Made by a program: the position numbers and the translations under genes. This document shows, piece by piece, positions 24,010 to 36,443 of a stretch of 64,000 bases of DNA; the first letter of the stretch is position 1; every line of letters starts with the position of its first letter. This DNA is from Arctopsyche grandis. Lineage: Eukaryota > Arthropoda > Insecta > Trichoptera > Hydropsychidae. The stretch covers positions 30,170,290 to 30,234,289 of the forward strand of contig NC_135356.1 of NCBI RefSeq assembly GCF_051622035.1, read 5' to 3'. Below the pieces are notes generated by a model, which saw only the letters and a program-made list of their open reading frames with translations, had not been told where the DNA came from and did not search any database.

Positions 24010-24735
24010 ATGATTAAATATTACAACCAGAGAAATATTATAATTTCTCTGATTACGAGCGAAAAAAAATCTTATTATTTCTTAAAAGTCGTCATGATAT
24101 ACTACTGTATTTCAGCCGTCGATGAAACATTTAACAAAAAAACCGTCGGTGTCAGATGTCGGTGATTTGTCAAAGGGTTTTTTTTCTTTCGTCGAAATAA
24201 AATCAATAATCACACATTATCCGATAAATTTTACCTCTGAGATGGATTTAATTATTTGATTTATTTCGACGAGAGAAACAATTGAAGACTAAAAAAAATT
24301 CGATTGATGTACCGACAACGCAACAGATTGCGACGATCGCTGGATCACCCAAACTAATACATGATATATTCTCAGTAACTGTGCATTACGGGGAAGTAAA
24401 AATAATAATTCTTTGATTTTTTTTTGATCTTTGTGCGTATCTTCGTAAGTCAAAACATCTTCGACAAACAAAAGTCGAGGATTATCTCGAAAATTTATTT
24501 AAATTGGGCATGTTCTGTTTTAACTTTCAATATTTTATTTTAATTTTAATATAACGATTATAATTTTATTTTGATATTTGAATTTAATTTTAATATAATA
24601 AAAATAGTTTTAATTTTGATATTTAATTTCAATTTTTAAATTTAATTTTTATTTAGATATTTTGTACGCTACTGGTTTTATCCTGCTGGTTAAAAAGTTG
24701 GCCCAAAATCGTCGTTGGTTTAGTCCGTAAGCACC
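24010..24735. mobile_element. Right half of a Harbinger-like element
   Basis: Homologous to the right part of 33872-36443 (ACAACCAGAGAAATATTATAA, CACATTATCCGATAAATTTTACC, CATTACGGGGAAGTAAAAATAATAATTC) and ending GTCCGTAAGCACCA followed by TTA. The left part is missing, replaced by the Helitron fragment. Confidence 0.7.
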
Positions 24736-25440
24736 ATTAGACGATAAAATTAATTGTCAACGTCATGTTATGGACTGCCAAGCTTACAGTAATATTATTA
24801 AAGACCTTGAATTCTTCGACTTGCGCGTGATCGCTTTTGCGGAATAGTCCGCTTACCGTTTATAAGATAGCAAATCTGTCATATAAAAATAATATTTTTT
24901 TCTTCTGCTATTGATCTGATGGTATAGTACAATGGAAGTTTGGAAATACCTTAGTATATTGACGAAATGTTTACACGCTATGCAATAGAATAAAGAGTTA
25001 AAAAAAGCTTGTAAATAAAAAGACATGGTCTCAAAATACAGAGCTATGGTTGAAAAGTGTGACGTCACGCTTTGTTAACGTCAGCGCTTTGACGTTTTGC
25101 TTTCCGTTCAGAATATCGACTTTTGATACAATTTCGTCAACTTATTATTTATTTAAAATTATTTTTTCTCTTATCTGAAATCAATTTCATTCGATTCACA
25201 TTCGATTACATTAGCCCTGCGACATAACCGTGTACATATATTGTAATTGTTTCAAATTTCCATTCATAAATGTCATACTATATCGATATTTTTATCCAAA
25301 ATCGATCGATAAATAAATTAAAAAAAGATATACTACATACATGTATATTTTTATGGTTTAAAGCTTGACTTTTCTAACGACTTGACTAAGGAATAATATT
25401 CAATAATAAAAAAGGATTTCGAACCTCCAGATATTGAAAC
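24736..25440 (-). repeat. Third copy of arm Y
   Basis: Near-identical to 10806-11510 in the same orientation, starting TTAGACGATAAAATTAATTG and ending where 11510 reads CCTCCTCTTCTTCG and this copy reads CCTCCAGATATTG. It keeps the adjacency to a Harbinger end seen at 3620 and 10805. Confidence 0.85.
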
Positions 25441-26933
25441 ATATTTTTTCTCGTTTACCATTCGTTGGGAAGTGATCCAGTTTCTTAATTAATATTTGAC
25501 GTTGAAACAGTTGGAGTTTTAAATTAAATGCATTCTTTTTATCGAATTGTGAGCATATACATTTTTACCCTGTAAAATGCAGTTGAAAGTGTTCAGGTGT
25601 GTTTATGATGTCCAAAGTAAAAGCAAAATCACAAAGCCAGTCATTGTTAGTGAATTCGGGAAAATCAGTAATATATTTCATTTCTAAAAATAAAATGATA
25701 TCATCCTTTAATTTCCACACTCTTTGAAGTACTTTCCCTAAACTTAACCATCGAATATGACTGTGAAAAGGAATATCTGTGTACTCTGCATCAAGATCTT
25801 CAAGAAAGCTGATAAATTGTCTGTGATCGGATTAAATTGACAAGCTTAATAACACGTAATGTTACGTGATCAACTTTTAATACGTTTTTGCACAAGACTT
25901 GCTGATGTATAATACAATGAAGTGCAATTAAATTATAATCAGGATCGAATCTTCGGTTAGATTTGCAACAAATTCACAATGTTTAGTAGTAAAATGTCTT
26001 TTTATGTTGTATTCTTTTGAAACAGAAACGCTTTCCTGGCAAATAAAACAAATAGCCTTCTTTTTCAGTTGAACGAAAAAGTATTTTGTATTCCATTCTT
26101 TATTAAACATGCGACGTTCTTCGTTTTTTATTCATTCTAAAAGTTAATCGAAAGTACTAAAATTATTACAGAGTAAAAATGACTACAGTATTTTGTGATG
26201 TTGTGTTAAGTTGATTCTAATTGATCATTAGGAAGATTATTTGATATTGAAGATTATTTAATTGATTATATTGTAGTAATATTTAATAGAGGCACAAGAA
26301 TTGTCAGAAATATTATGGTTTTCTAAATAATTATCTAACAATTTCTCCGGAAACAATAAGATTATCTATAATTCTCTAGGTCCTAGAGAATTATATCTAT
26401 TATATATAATTATACCTAGAGTCTAGGATATATACAATATAATTAAAAAAAATTGGAAATACCTTGGAGCCGTAAAGGAAGTTATTTGTTTGCAAAGTAG
26501 CATGAAGTCACTACCCGTGTTGGCCAGTCACTCACAAAATGACTGGCCACAAAATGACTACTCACAAAATGGTCAAAAAAGGCTTGGGGATTATTTTTAT
26601 GATTTAACATCTGGCGAATGGATGATTCACAATGGAATTACCATGAATTTAGGTAAAAAAAAAGCCCACTTCGTAGGACTTACCGCGCTAATTCGAATCG
26701 CACGAATTGCAGATAAGACTATCAGCACACAACCCAACCCCGTGACAAGTCACAAGTCGATAAATGTGATTGCATTATAATAAATTATACTCACGGATAC
26801 ATTACAATACATGGGATTGTATTATAATCACTTCACGGATATATTAAAAAAAATGAATACACTATTTTAAAAAAATTGAAGGAAAATAAGTAATTTGGAA
26901 ATAATCACGCGGGCCGCAGTTTGCCCAGGCCTG
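25441..26933 (-). mobile_element. Decayed GTF2IRD2-like hAT transposon
   Basis: The right edge GGGCCGCAGTTTGCCCAGGCCTG at 26911-26933 resembles the CAGG..TGGGCAAACTGCGGCCC terminus of many hAT elements, and the coding remnant inside fits. A left terminus was not found, so that side is truncated. At 26330-26425 small palindromes occur (TTCTCTAGGTCCTAGAGAA). A 96-codon plus-strand frame at 26490-26780 has no domain. Confidence 0.55.
25555..26110 (-). pseudogene. hAT transposase fragment, GTF2IRD2-like
   Basis: The minus-strand frame from 26110 starts FNKEWNTKYFFVQLKKKAIC and continues through a BED-like zinc finger (CFICQESVSVSKEYNIKRHFTTKH), the N-terminus typical of GTF2IRD2/zinc-finger BED hAT proteins. 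Further down (about 25840-25555, another frame) come QFISFLEDLDAEYTDIPFHS, RWLSLGKVLQRVWKL and DWLCDFAFTLDI, matching the later RWLS-GKVL region of the same family. The middle, including the first catalytic Asp, is deleted. It is a relic. Confidence 0.75.
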
Positions 26934-26934
26934 T

Positions 26935-28475
26935 TCTACACCATCTCCTACTTGTCCCCGTAACAACCACAAGGAGCAAACTTAGTTAGAAATGACATAT
27001 TTACTAGAATACATTTATTGAAAGTATACTTTATGACTTATATTTATTTGTTGTTTTAAACCATGACTACCTATATATCTACATATGTGTTTGAGGAATA
27101 TAAAAAATAAAATTCAATAATGGCTGAGAACGTTTTCGATACAAGTTCGAGCACTAATGTAAGGAAACTCGCTCAAGTTATTGTTCAAAATTTTTTTTTG
27201 TATAATATCACTATAAATATTATAAACATAAAATATCAGCCATTGTTAAATGCGTCTGAATGGAATATAGATTGAGAAAAATGTTTTAGCATCTTTAAAT
27301 ATATTTATTATATATCGTTTATAAAAATGTTAAATGTGAGTGAGTACCTTGGGGAATATATAACCCAAATATATCTAGTTTTTTTTTAAATCAATGATTC
27401 CTATGCGTACATTATAAAGATGTGTGTAATAAGTGTTTTGTCAAACAAACAATTTTTTTTAATCATTTTTATTTACATACATATAACAGTTATATTCACA
27501 TGTGACTTATAAAGTTTGTACATTATGGGTAATAGGCCTACTTAAAATGTGAATGAATTCGATCTATATATAAACCTATTACCAATCCTTGTAAATGTTC
27601 AAAATACATCTAATACATAATATTAATTAAAGACTATCTAAAGTTGATGTGCCGAAACAACGGATTCAAAAGATAGTGCACTCGGTGAATCTTCCATGTT
27701 GAATTCTTCTGAAAAAACGAAATAGTATAGATATTGATTTAAGTACTTTTAAAATTATGTAGCAAGACTCCGTTTCTACTTATACATACATTTTTGTGAA
27801 AAATCTCCAATGACCTCACGTCAGAGCAGTCCTGTCTTAAGAACAGCAAAGCAACAGTCTTCGCAAATGATTTTCTCCAGATGTACCGAAGAATGTGAAT
27901 GTGAGAAACAGCGGATTCAAAAGATTGTCCAATTAGACCACCATTTCTTCACCTGGAAGAGATATTTGTATAATATGAAATATTTTAATGTATTATGGCT
28001 CGTGAAATATTGAAGTGTACTCACTCGAACCTTCTAGCTAACACTGACGCATTTTGCTTTGTCCCCTATTGGGGAGCAGGTAAATTGGTCGAATGCAATA
28101 AACCTAAATCAATTCACCTAATGCTATTCCACTAATGATGCTTTTACTGAAAATCTATAGACCGAATGGTAAATTCAGCTAATATCTTTATATTGAAAGA
28201 CAAATTCACCTAATTTCGAGTTTCAAACCAGCAGTAGCCGAGTTTCAAATCAATAGTAGTAAATTTTTTTATTTAGTAATTTTTCGACGCGATATCAACA
28301 GATGGCGTAGTAACATAGACAGATAAATGTTATAACATGTCTTTGCAAATAGCCCTTAAACTAAGACAGAAGATTTAAAAAGGATTTCCCACCTAATGGC
28401 GAGTGAACTAAATTAAGGACATTGAAAAAATTAATTGCTTTTGTAGCTTTGTATTACCTTTTGCTATATATACTA
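26935..28475 (+). repeat. Dispersed 1.54-kb repeat R, copy 2
   Basis: Reverse complement of 1123-2661, from TTCTACACCATCTCC to CCTTTTGCTATATA. Differences are sparse. The 67-codon frame at 27810-28013 is the counterpart of 1580-1783. Two short phrases inside (GGATTCAAAAGATAGTGCACT and GCGGATTCAAAAGATTGTCC) look like an internal duplication. Confidence 0.8.
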
Positions 28476-29030
28476 TACTATATTATATAGTAACTATTGT
28501 ACATATTTACAATAAAATTTATGATAATATAAAGTAATAAAACGGAATAAAATAAAAAGGAATCAAAAAAGATATACATACTTATTTTATTGTACATATA
28601 TTAAAATTGGCTTTCCAATCATCAATATTAAAAGAAGGTGAGAAGAAAACGCATGTATAATAGACAGACTAGTACATTTTCCACGATTGATACAATTTCC
28701 ATAATAAATAAATAATAATTTTAAATATACGTAATACATATAAATTATGATGAATACACAACAAATATAAATCAGTTAGTAATTAATACTACATATGTAT
28801 TGTAGATTGCAAAACACAATGAAATATAAACAATAATAACAAGACAAGAAACAAGCAATAAAATAAATAATAAATAATTTATTAATCAAGTTACAGAAAT
28901 AAACCAATTTATAATAAACATTTGCATGTAATAAAAACTCATGGGTGGTATTACAGATGGTCAACTTATTACAGACAACACAGAACACATATATGTATGT
29001 ATAACTGTCGCAAATTCTTTTCAATATATT
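28476..29030. other. AT-rich spacer, no gene seen
   Basis: A/T-rich with many ATAATAAATA runs. The minus frame at 28776-29024 is low-complexity in its Tyr/Ile/Cys content and is not supported. Confidence 0.5.
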
Positions 29031-29770
29031 GTGGCGGCTCGCTTATACGACATGGTCGAGTTTGGTTGCCTTCCTGCGAGTGGGAACCAACTCGGCTGGG
29101 TTCGGGGAGCCACTACTCACTCTGCCTTTAGCTGTCATATAATAAACACGTGCATTAACATGCCAGTCGTCTCATTCGTTCATCCCCATAACTGGTGACC
29201 CCCGACATCGAGTCACGCAGCCTCGATCAATTTCAACATGCCGCTCATCCCTGCCTCGCCGAGCCAGGCGGGAAAGCTACCCGCCGCGCCGCCATCGCCA
29301 TCGACACAGCACGTCGCGGCCCGCGGGTGACAATAAACGAGCAGACACGGCTACCTACCTACCTACCTATCGACTGGAGTCCAGCCACAACGTCGATGAC
29401 AGGTGCTTAAAAAAATGGGGGAGCGAATGAGACGACGATCTTGACAGCTGGATGTGGAGTCATGCGCGATCCAGTACACATAGAACGGTCATCCAGCACC
29501 ACAAGATTCATCACACACCACCTCAGCACCATCATCATCATCATCATCAAGGCCCCGTCCGTCCCCACGAGCGTCGTCACGCCGAGACGGGCGGTAGCGC
29601 TACAACACCTCCACGAGCCACAACGACGGAGTATCATCAACCACATCGATGCCCCTGCCGCCCCCGCCCTTATACAATGAGACTTGGTGACCGAAGTCAT
29701 ACCAAGGTCCCCTTGTATGCTGCTCGTGCAAACGTGGCCTGTGTCAAGACTGTGCGACGAAAATAGCGAG
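29031..29770 (+). mobile_element. Ty3/gypsy-like LTR and leader remnant
   Basis: From TGTGGCGGCTCG a GC-richer block runs to an AATAAA at about 29141 and then ACTGGTGACCCCCGACATCGAG, which resembles the primer-binding/leader start of Ty3-like elements. A short Gag-like start (ATGCCGCTCATCCCTGCC) follows near 29239 but stops after about 30 codons. Then come a CTAC repeat (29351-29370) and a Pro/His-rich stretch with a CAT/CAC run at 29528-29548. No reverse transcriptase, integrase or second LTR was found. Alternative: an unrelated GC-rich fragment. Confidence 0.45.
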
Positions 29771-31164
29771 ATTTTCACCGCGCGCCACTGGCATGTATAT
29801 ACAGTGGCGGACTGGGACTGAAATCAGTGCTTTCCAGGAGTCAAAAGGGGCCCACCCAGGGTTAAAAAAATTTGTCCCCCCCTCATATAACAAAATATTC
29901 TTCTTTCCATTACGCTAAAAATCAAGGGTAAAAAATAAATAAAATTTTCAAAAATGGGAATAAACAAATTTAGGTACAAGAAAAATGGCAAAAGCAAAGT
30001 ATGTAGATCAATAAATTACATTGTATAGTTCGTTCGAACCCTTGTCCTAGGTAAATATAATGCATCATAAAATAATGCGGTTTTTACTTTCGGTAGAAAA
30101 CAATCAGGGACGTCGTTTCAGCTTTTTCTTGGGGGGGAGGGGCAGGCAAAGATTTGTCAAATAGAATTTTTTGTCAAAAAATCTTTTTTATATCGGAATA
30201 AAAATGGAAAATATTCTTTGCATACACCTTTGCGAAATATTTTTTCCAAAAATCTTCATATTGAACAGAAATTTCATATCTAGAATTATAAACTTAATGC
30301 CAAGTTATATATAAAATTTCGTGAACACCCGTTAACCTAAAATGACAGTTTACTCCTGTTGGCAGTTTACCGGATTTGTCTCCTCTATTTTAATCGACCT
30401 TTAAATATGTATGTGTGCTCTTTCCGATTTCATGTATAATTAATTCCTTGTATCAATGTGATGAAAATATAATAAAAAAATCATTAAATTTAATTAACCA
30501 GAACAGGGATTTTTTCCTCTTAAAAAAGTCAAAAATGTTCCAAAAATGTTTGTATTCTTTATGTACTAAATTTGATAAGGTTTTAGTCAGAAAGCAATTT
30601 TAATAACTAAAACTTTTTTTTGGACCGAATTCGTTACACATGAAGTTTAAATCCATCTCATCTGCTATTTTGTGAGAGAATGGACGTCTGCAAATGAAAT
30701 AAAAATACGACAAATACAATCATTTGTGATTGAACCAATTCAGTAAAATATTAATTTAAAAACTTTCTTGAAAACAAAAAATATACGAACTTTCGGAAAA
30801 ATAAACGTTACACATCTGTTTTTGATACAAAATAAAATAAGGGAACCTTTCTAACGATTCGCTCCATAAGATTTCTAACAGTTTATAAGAATTTTACCCT
30901 AGGTATGCTACTTAAAAACTAAAATATACTTGCTTCGAAATAATAAAATCTTTTTTTTTCAAAGCACAAAGCAGCGATTCTTTTATTAGTTACCTAAAAG
31001 TTACATACATATGAAATAAACGTAGCATTCATAGATCCATAGTATCTCATTCATCATTAAATACTATATATAAAAACGGACTGTCGCTAAATATATTTGT
31101 ATATTTGTATATTTGTATATTTGTATATTTGTATGTGACGGACGATCAACCATCAACCAGTATG

Positions 31165-31417
31165 GGGAACAAATTTTTTTTTTTTTTCATATTTTTCAGT
31201 TTTTTAATTTTTTTCATTTTTTCAGTTTTTTCATTTTTTTCATTTTTTCAGTTTTTTCATTTTTTTCATTTTTTTCATTTTTTCAGTTTTTTCATTTTTT
31301 TCATTTTTTCAGTTTTTTCATTTTTTTCATTTTTTTCATTTTTTCAGTTTTTTCATTTTTTTCATTTTTTCAGTTTTTCATTTTTTTCATTTTTTTCATT
31401 TTTTCAGTTTTTTCATT
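31165..31417. repeat. T-rich tandem array
   Basis: Alternating TTTTTTCAG and TTTTTTCAT units, which give long Phe/Ser-rich frames. These are repeat artefacts, not proteins. Confidence 0.95.
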
Positions 31418-31865
31418 GCCGGGGGCGCTGGCGGCGCTGGGGGCGAAGCCCCCGGGGTGCCAAAGGCATCGGGGCGCTGGGGGCGCCGGAGGCGTCGGCG
31501 GCGCTGGGGGCGAAGCCCACGGGATGCCGAAGGCATCGGGGACGCTGGGGGCGAAGCCCCCGGGGTGCCGAAGGCATCGGGGGGGCTGGGGGCGACGGGA
31601 TGCCGAAGGCATCGGGGACGCTGGGGGCGAAGCCCCCGGGGTGCCGAAGGCATCGGGGGGGCTGGGGGCGCCGGAGGCGTCGGCGGCGCTGGGGGCGAAG
31701 CCCCCGGGGTGCCGAAGGCATCGGGGGTGCTGGGGGCGCCGGAGGCGTCGGCGGCGCTGGGGGCGAAGCCCCCGGGGTGCCGAAGGCGTCGGGGGCGCCG
31801 GAGGCGTCGGCGGCGCTGGGGCCGAAGGCCCCGGAGCGACGGAGGCATCGGGGGCAAAGGCGTCA
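31418..31865. repeat. GC-rich minisatellite
   Basis: Units built from GCTGGGGGCGAAGCCCCCGG, GGTGCCGAAGGCATCGG and CGCCGGAGGCGTCGGCG. Each phrase is close to self-complementary. Repeat lengths are often multiples of three, so several frames stay open on both strands; none is a gene. Confidence 0.95.
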
Positions 31866-32835
31866 GGAGGTCGGCGATGCACAAAACGTAGTTCGTAATT
31901 CGTAATCACTTCGTAATTCGTGCATCAATTTCTTTCCGAAACCAGTCGATTCAATATCTTTAACTTTATTTTTATTCGAGTTTCAATTCCTTTTCGAAAC
32001 CACCCGTTGAAATCAACGGGTCCAACACTAGTTCATAATATTTTCTAAATTCCACTATTCTCTAATTTAGGGGGGGGCGAGTGCTCCCCTATGCTCCCCC
32101 CCAAAATGACGTCCCTGAAAACAATAATAGGGGAGGGGGACCCTATCCTATATACATGGATGTATATAGGATAGATTTTATATTCGTAAACTGTTTAGAA
32201 TTGTGTATTTAAATCCCACTATGTATGTATGTATATCGTGGAAGTATAATGAAATTTTATTTTGAAAGTATGAAGTAAATTTAAGTCGCTGGTTGATGAT
32301 GAATCGTCCTATCAAAATTGTTTTAAGCAATTCAGTTACATAGGTAGTTGTTACATAGGTATTGGTATATGTATACATAATCTTGAGGTTGGAAATGGGC
32401 CCGGCAAAAGGGCCCTCGCAAATGTTGAAACTTACATTTCGACCCTAAATAAAAAAAAAATTTAACCGATCCTTGGGCTGTTAAAGTAAGTATTAGTTGT
32501 TTGTGTATATCATAAGAAATTTGTTTTGTTGAAATACCCAAACTTTAGGTCTCAAAGTGCAATATCCTATAAAATTTACACACGTGAAATAGTTAAAAAG
32601 TTATTAATTTTAATGAGGGCCCATATTTTCTAAAAGATAGTGGGACCCACATGCCAGTCCGCCACTATGTACATATGTATATACATAATATAATACATAT
32701 GGACGAGCCGCCTCTGATTCTATCGTACATATGGTATGGCATATCGCTTAGAAGCTACTGGTTTTAATATCCCATGCGATAATTGACAAACGGTCAATAA
32801 TATTATAATACAACAAATATAATAATACAACAAAC

Positions 32836-33111
32836 CTTCAACGCCGCCTTTCCTGCAAAGTAAAGACCTCCGAAAGATTCGAAAGATCCACCCAAGATTC
32901 CGATAGTACCCATGTGGCCCTTTGCATTATTGACGCTCATTATTGGCTTGGCTTCTTTCATTAGAGACTTGACGTGTTCGTCATCTTTCGCCAAGTGTTT
33001 TCTACACGCCGGATATCTGGAATATGCTCTGCCTCCGTAAGAGTCACACCTGACACCAAATTCGTGCAAACCACAAACTAGCAACAAAACGGCCAAATGT
33101 TTTGCGCTCAT
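32836..33111 (-). CDS. Naxd: NAD(P)H-hydrate dehydratase, first coding exon
   Basis: Ninety-two codons from ATG at 33111 to a donor AAG|GTTTGT at 32836/32835, phase 0. The start was chosen because the next residues (MSAKHLAVLLLVCGL) form a hydrophobic, signal-like or mitochondrial-targeting leader; an in-frame upstream ATG at 33162 would add 17 residues. The exon ends with GHMGTIGILGGSFESFGGLYFAGKAALK, here in the order GHMGTIGILGG then YFAGKAALK, which is the start of the ribokinase-like fold of ATP-dependent (S)-NAD(P)H-hydrate dehydratase. That enzyme dehydrates damaged NADHX/NADPHX using ATP. The remaining exons were not found; a hAT element occupies the following intron from 32667 down. 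The exon could be part of a live gene with a long first intron or a stranded fragment. Confidence 0.8.
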
Positions 33112-33868
33112 TTTGTCTAATGTCCTTATGCGGTGACTAGTTTCTTTATAAAAATAACTCACAAATTTCGAAAATGGCCGTTCTTATCAAAATGATTAAC
33201 CTTTGACATTCCAGTATCTCCAGTTTACGCTTATGATTCCAATACACTATCGACATGCTATAGATGGGCAGGTCTAAAAATCTTTTGTGACGCACAATAC
33301 GCGGTTAGGTGATCATTGGTCACAAAGCGCTCCCCCAAAAGTCACTAAAATCTCTATAACGGAACATCTGGCAGCCGAAAAGTCCATCATACTAACGATA
33401 ACTATCATATTAACGAAAATTTGAGTGCCAATTCGCGGTTTTCATAACAAAAATTGTCTTCGTGACCATCGAAATAATCCAACTACTTCAATATACGTAA
33501 TAGTAACGAGCACTGTTAATTCGTTGGACTCTGATTTAATTTAATTATGGCAACGCAGAGCAATTTTTATTTTTACTTAATTTAACGATTCATCTCTGAA
33601 TGTAAAAAGGGAGATCTGATACGAGACGAGATGAGAACTGTGCAGGGCTCGAAATTAACGGGAGTCCATGGGAGCGTCGCTCCCTTTCGTGAAATTCGAA
33701 AACGTAGTGCTCTCTCGTGAAAAATGTCCGTACCCAAGTACCTAAGTTTTGAAAATATTTAAATTCAATAATTATAGCAGAAAATAATATGCCAATGTTA
33801 CAATATGTAATCACAATTGTTGACGGCAAGTAAAATACTTAGATGAAAAACTGAAGATACTCTTCTTC
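33112..33868. other. 5' flank of Naxd exon 1
   Basis: Less repetitive than its surroundings, with a CACGAAAGGGAGCG-type block inverted relative to 21890-21935 at about 33660-33705. It may hold the promoter. No TATA box or other clear element was identified. Confidence 0.35.
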
Positions 33869-33871
33869 TAA

Positions 33872-36443
33872 TGGTCCGTACGCACCAAACCAACGACGAT
33901 TTTGGGCCAACTTTTAAAACCAGTAGCGTACAAAATATCGAAATAAAAAAATTGAAATTAAATATCAAAATTAAGCTAACGAGCGAGATTGAGCTAAAAT
34001 TAGATCATCGTTGATGTTTTGAATTACAATAATGTTTTGAATTACGACGATGCGCATTACAACCAGAGAAATATTATAATTACGAGCGAAAAAAACCTTG
34101 TTATTGTTTCTTTTAAGTCGTCACGATAACTACTGTGTTTCCCCCTTCGGAAATTATTGTTTCTTTTAAGTCGTCACGATAACTACTGTGTTTCCCCCTT
34201 CGGAAATATTTAACCAACAACGATTTTGGGCCAACTTTTAAAACCAGTAGCGTACAAAATATCGAAATAAAAATTAAATAAAAAAATTGAAATTAAATAT
34301 CAAAATTAAGCTAACGAGCGAGATTGAGCTAAAATTAGATCATCGTTGATGTTTTGAATTACAACAATGTTTTGAATTACGACGATATTTTTTTTATTTT
34401 TTATTTATTTATTTAACATATAAGCCACAGTGACATTACAGAGATCTCCAACGCGTCGCTGTGGCCGGTCATTCAGTAATAATAACATGATAACAGTAAT
34501 AATAACTTATAATAATAACAATAGTAGCACAACATCATTAAAATCATAAAATCATAAAAAAAACAGATAAAGTAATAACAATCATTAATATTTATAATAG
34601 GCAAAATCAACCACTGGCATTCCTCAACAACCACTCAACCAGATTAGTATATTTTATATTGAAGAGGTCAATTTCACCAGAAATCCTGTTAAGCAGATAT
34701 ATCGCTCTAGATATAGGAGCCGTTGACAACATATTTGTGCGAGCCACAGGAGGAACAAACAAATCACGATTTATCAAGTCCCTGAATTTACAAGGTGCAT
34801 TAAACCTAAATTCCTTTAGAACCTGAGGATTGTGTATTATCCCATTCAACAGCTTAAAAAAGTGTCTTCCCAGTAACATATTCCGACGAGACTCCAATGA
34901 GTTGAAACCTAACGCCCCTAATAGGAATGCACTAGGATATAGCCAAGGATAATAACCATACTGTTTCAAATAAAGATATCTGAGAAACCGTTTTGGATTC
35001 TCTCAATCTTCAATGAATGAGTTATATGGGTAGGATTCCATATAATAGAAGAAAATTCTAGAATACTACGTACTAAAGATTCATAAAGAATTTTAAGCAC
35101 CAACGTACTCTGGAAAGGTTTGCTAACTCTTAGTAAGAATCCCAGCATTTTTGTTGCACGCAAACAAATATTGTCTGTGTCGTTTAAATTGAAAATTATT
35201 CGAGAACAAGACCCCCAAATCACAATATTCATCTACAAACTTTAATTCAACACCACTTAGGCGATATGGATAAATCAAGCGATTTGAAGATCTTGTCACA
35301 TTGAGAACACAGCATTTTTGAATGCTAAAAAATAATTTATTATCGACAGACCAACTTGACAGCGCATCTAAGTCCAATTGGAGAAGGGCTGCGTCACTAT
35401 GAGACTTAACTGTCTTAAAAAGCTTAAGTTCATCGGCGAATAAAAGATAGTCTGAATACTTAATTATTTTTGAGATGTCATTAATGTAAATTAAAAAGAA
35501 TCATGCACAGAGTCGTCAAGCCAGGTTTCCGTTAGTACCAGGATGTCAGCACATTGAATAGCCGAGTTAGAACCTAATTCATCCAGTTTATATTTAAGGC
35601 CTCGTACATTTTGATAGAAAATGCTTATATTATGCATTACAACCAGAGAAATATTATAATTACGAGCGAAAAAAACCTTGTTATTGTTTCTTATAAGTCT
35701 TCACGATACACCAATGTGTTTCGCCGTCGATGAAATATTTAACAAAAAAATGTCGGTGATTTGTCAAAGGGTTTTTTTTTCTTTCGTCGAAATAAAATTA
35801 ATAATCACACATTATCCGATAAATTTTACCTCTGAGATGGATTTAATTATTTGATTTATTTCGACGAGAGAAACAATTGAAGACATTATCCGATAAAATT
35901 TACCTCTGAAATGATTTAATTAATTGATTTATTACGACGAGAGAAACAATTGAAGACAAAAAAATTTCCTTTGATAAAACCGACAACGGCTCGGGTTGAA
36001 GAAATCGAAGACGTCACCCATACTTACACATAATATATGCTCAGTAGCTGCGCATTACGGGGAAGTAAAAATAATAATTCTTTGATTTTTTTTTCGATCT
36101 TAGTGCGCATCTACGTAAGTCAAAGCATCTTCGACAAACAAAAGTCGAGGATTATCTGTATGTGATTGTTGATGATCTAATTTTAGGTCAATCTCGAAAA
36201 TTTATTTAAATTGGGCATGTTCTGTTTTAACTTTCAATATTTTATTTTAATTTTAATATATTGATTATGATTTTATTTTGATATTTGAATTTAATTTTAA
36301 TATAATAATAATATTTTTAATTTTGATATTTAATTTCAATTTTTAAATTTAATTTTTATTTCGATATTTTGTACGCTACTGGTTTAATCCTGCTGGTTAA
36401 ATCGTTGGACCAAATTCGTCGTTGGTTTGGTCCGTACGCAGCA
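33872..36443. mobile_element. Harbinger-like element with LINE insert
   Basis: TIRs TGGTCCGTACGCACCAAACC / GGTTTGGTCCGTACGCAGCA are flanked by TAA at 33869-33871 and 36444-36446. Near the left end, 34087-34205 contains a tandem duplication (CTTTTAAGTCGTCACGATAAC twice) followed by a second copy of the left TIR-proximal sequence at 34213. The interior otherwise matches 24010-24735 and 52725-53342. No transposase frame is present. Confidence 0.8.
34386..35633 (-). pseudogene. Internally deleted LINE: endonuclease start joined to RT C-terminus
   Basis: On the minus strand, 35633-35505 reads FYQNVRGLKYKLDELG and ILVLTETWLDD, the beginning of an APE-type endonuclease. It then passes abruptly to RT sequence with LLFADELKLF (FADE where FADD is expected), SSWSVDNKLFFSIQKC, and a C-terminal domain like that of the LINE at 8012-10640 (YGYYPWLYPSAFLLGALGFNSLE). 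The frame changes near 35230 and 34968. The 3' end is A/T-rich with AATAAATAAATAAA. The endonuclease catalytic centre and RT fingers/palm are gone. It lies inside the Harbinger-like element. Confidence 0.8.

Larger units (their letters stand above)
31062..32031 (+). mobile_element. Helitron-like element with T-rich and GC-rich arrays
   Basis: The right end has an 18-nt hairpin (CCCGTTGAAATCAACGGG) followed ten bases later by CTAG and then T, a standard Helitron 3' organisation. The left end is near ATACTATATATAAAAACGGAC. Inside are TTTGTATA repeats (31097-31132), a TTTTTTCATTTTTTTCA array and a GC-rich array. No Rep/helicase is encoded, so it is non-autonomous. Confidence 0.65.
29802..32667. 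mobile_element. Non-autonomous hAT element carrying a Helitron-like insertion
   Basis: Starts CAGTGGCGGACTGG and ends CCAGTCCGCCACTA; the flanking octamers TGTATATA and TGTACATA are a 7/8 target duplication. The outer parts match 39504-41003. The extra length is mainly the Helitron-like insert at 31062-32031. Near 30105 and 32095 stretches of G and C (CTTGGGGGGGAGGGG, CTCCCCCCC) are family features. Confidence 0.8.

Noticed and set aside
31105..31909. Frames of up to 266 codons with Phe-rich and Gly/Pro/Ala-rich halves
   Set aside because: They follow a T-rich array and a GC-rich minisatellite; several frames are open at once on both strands.
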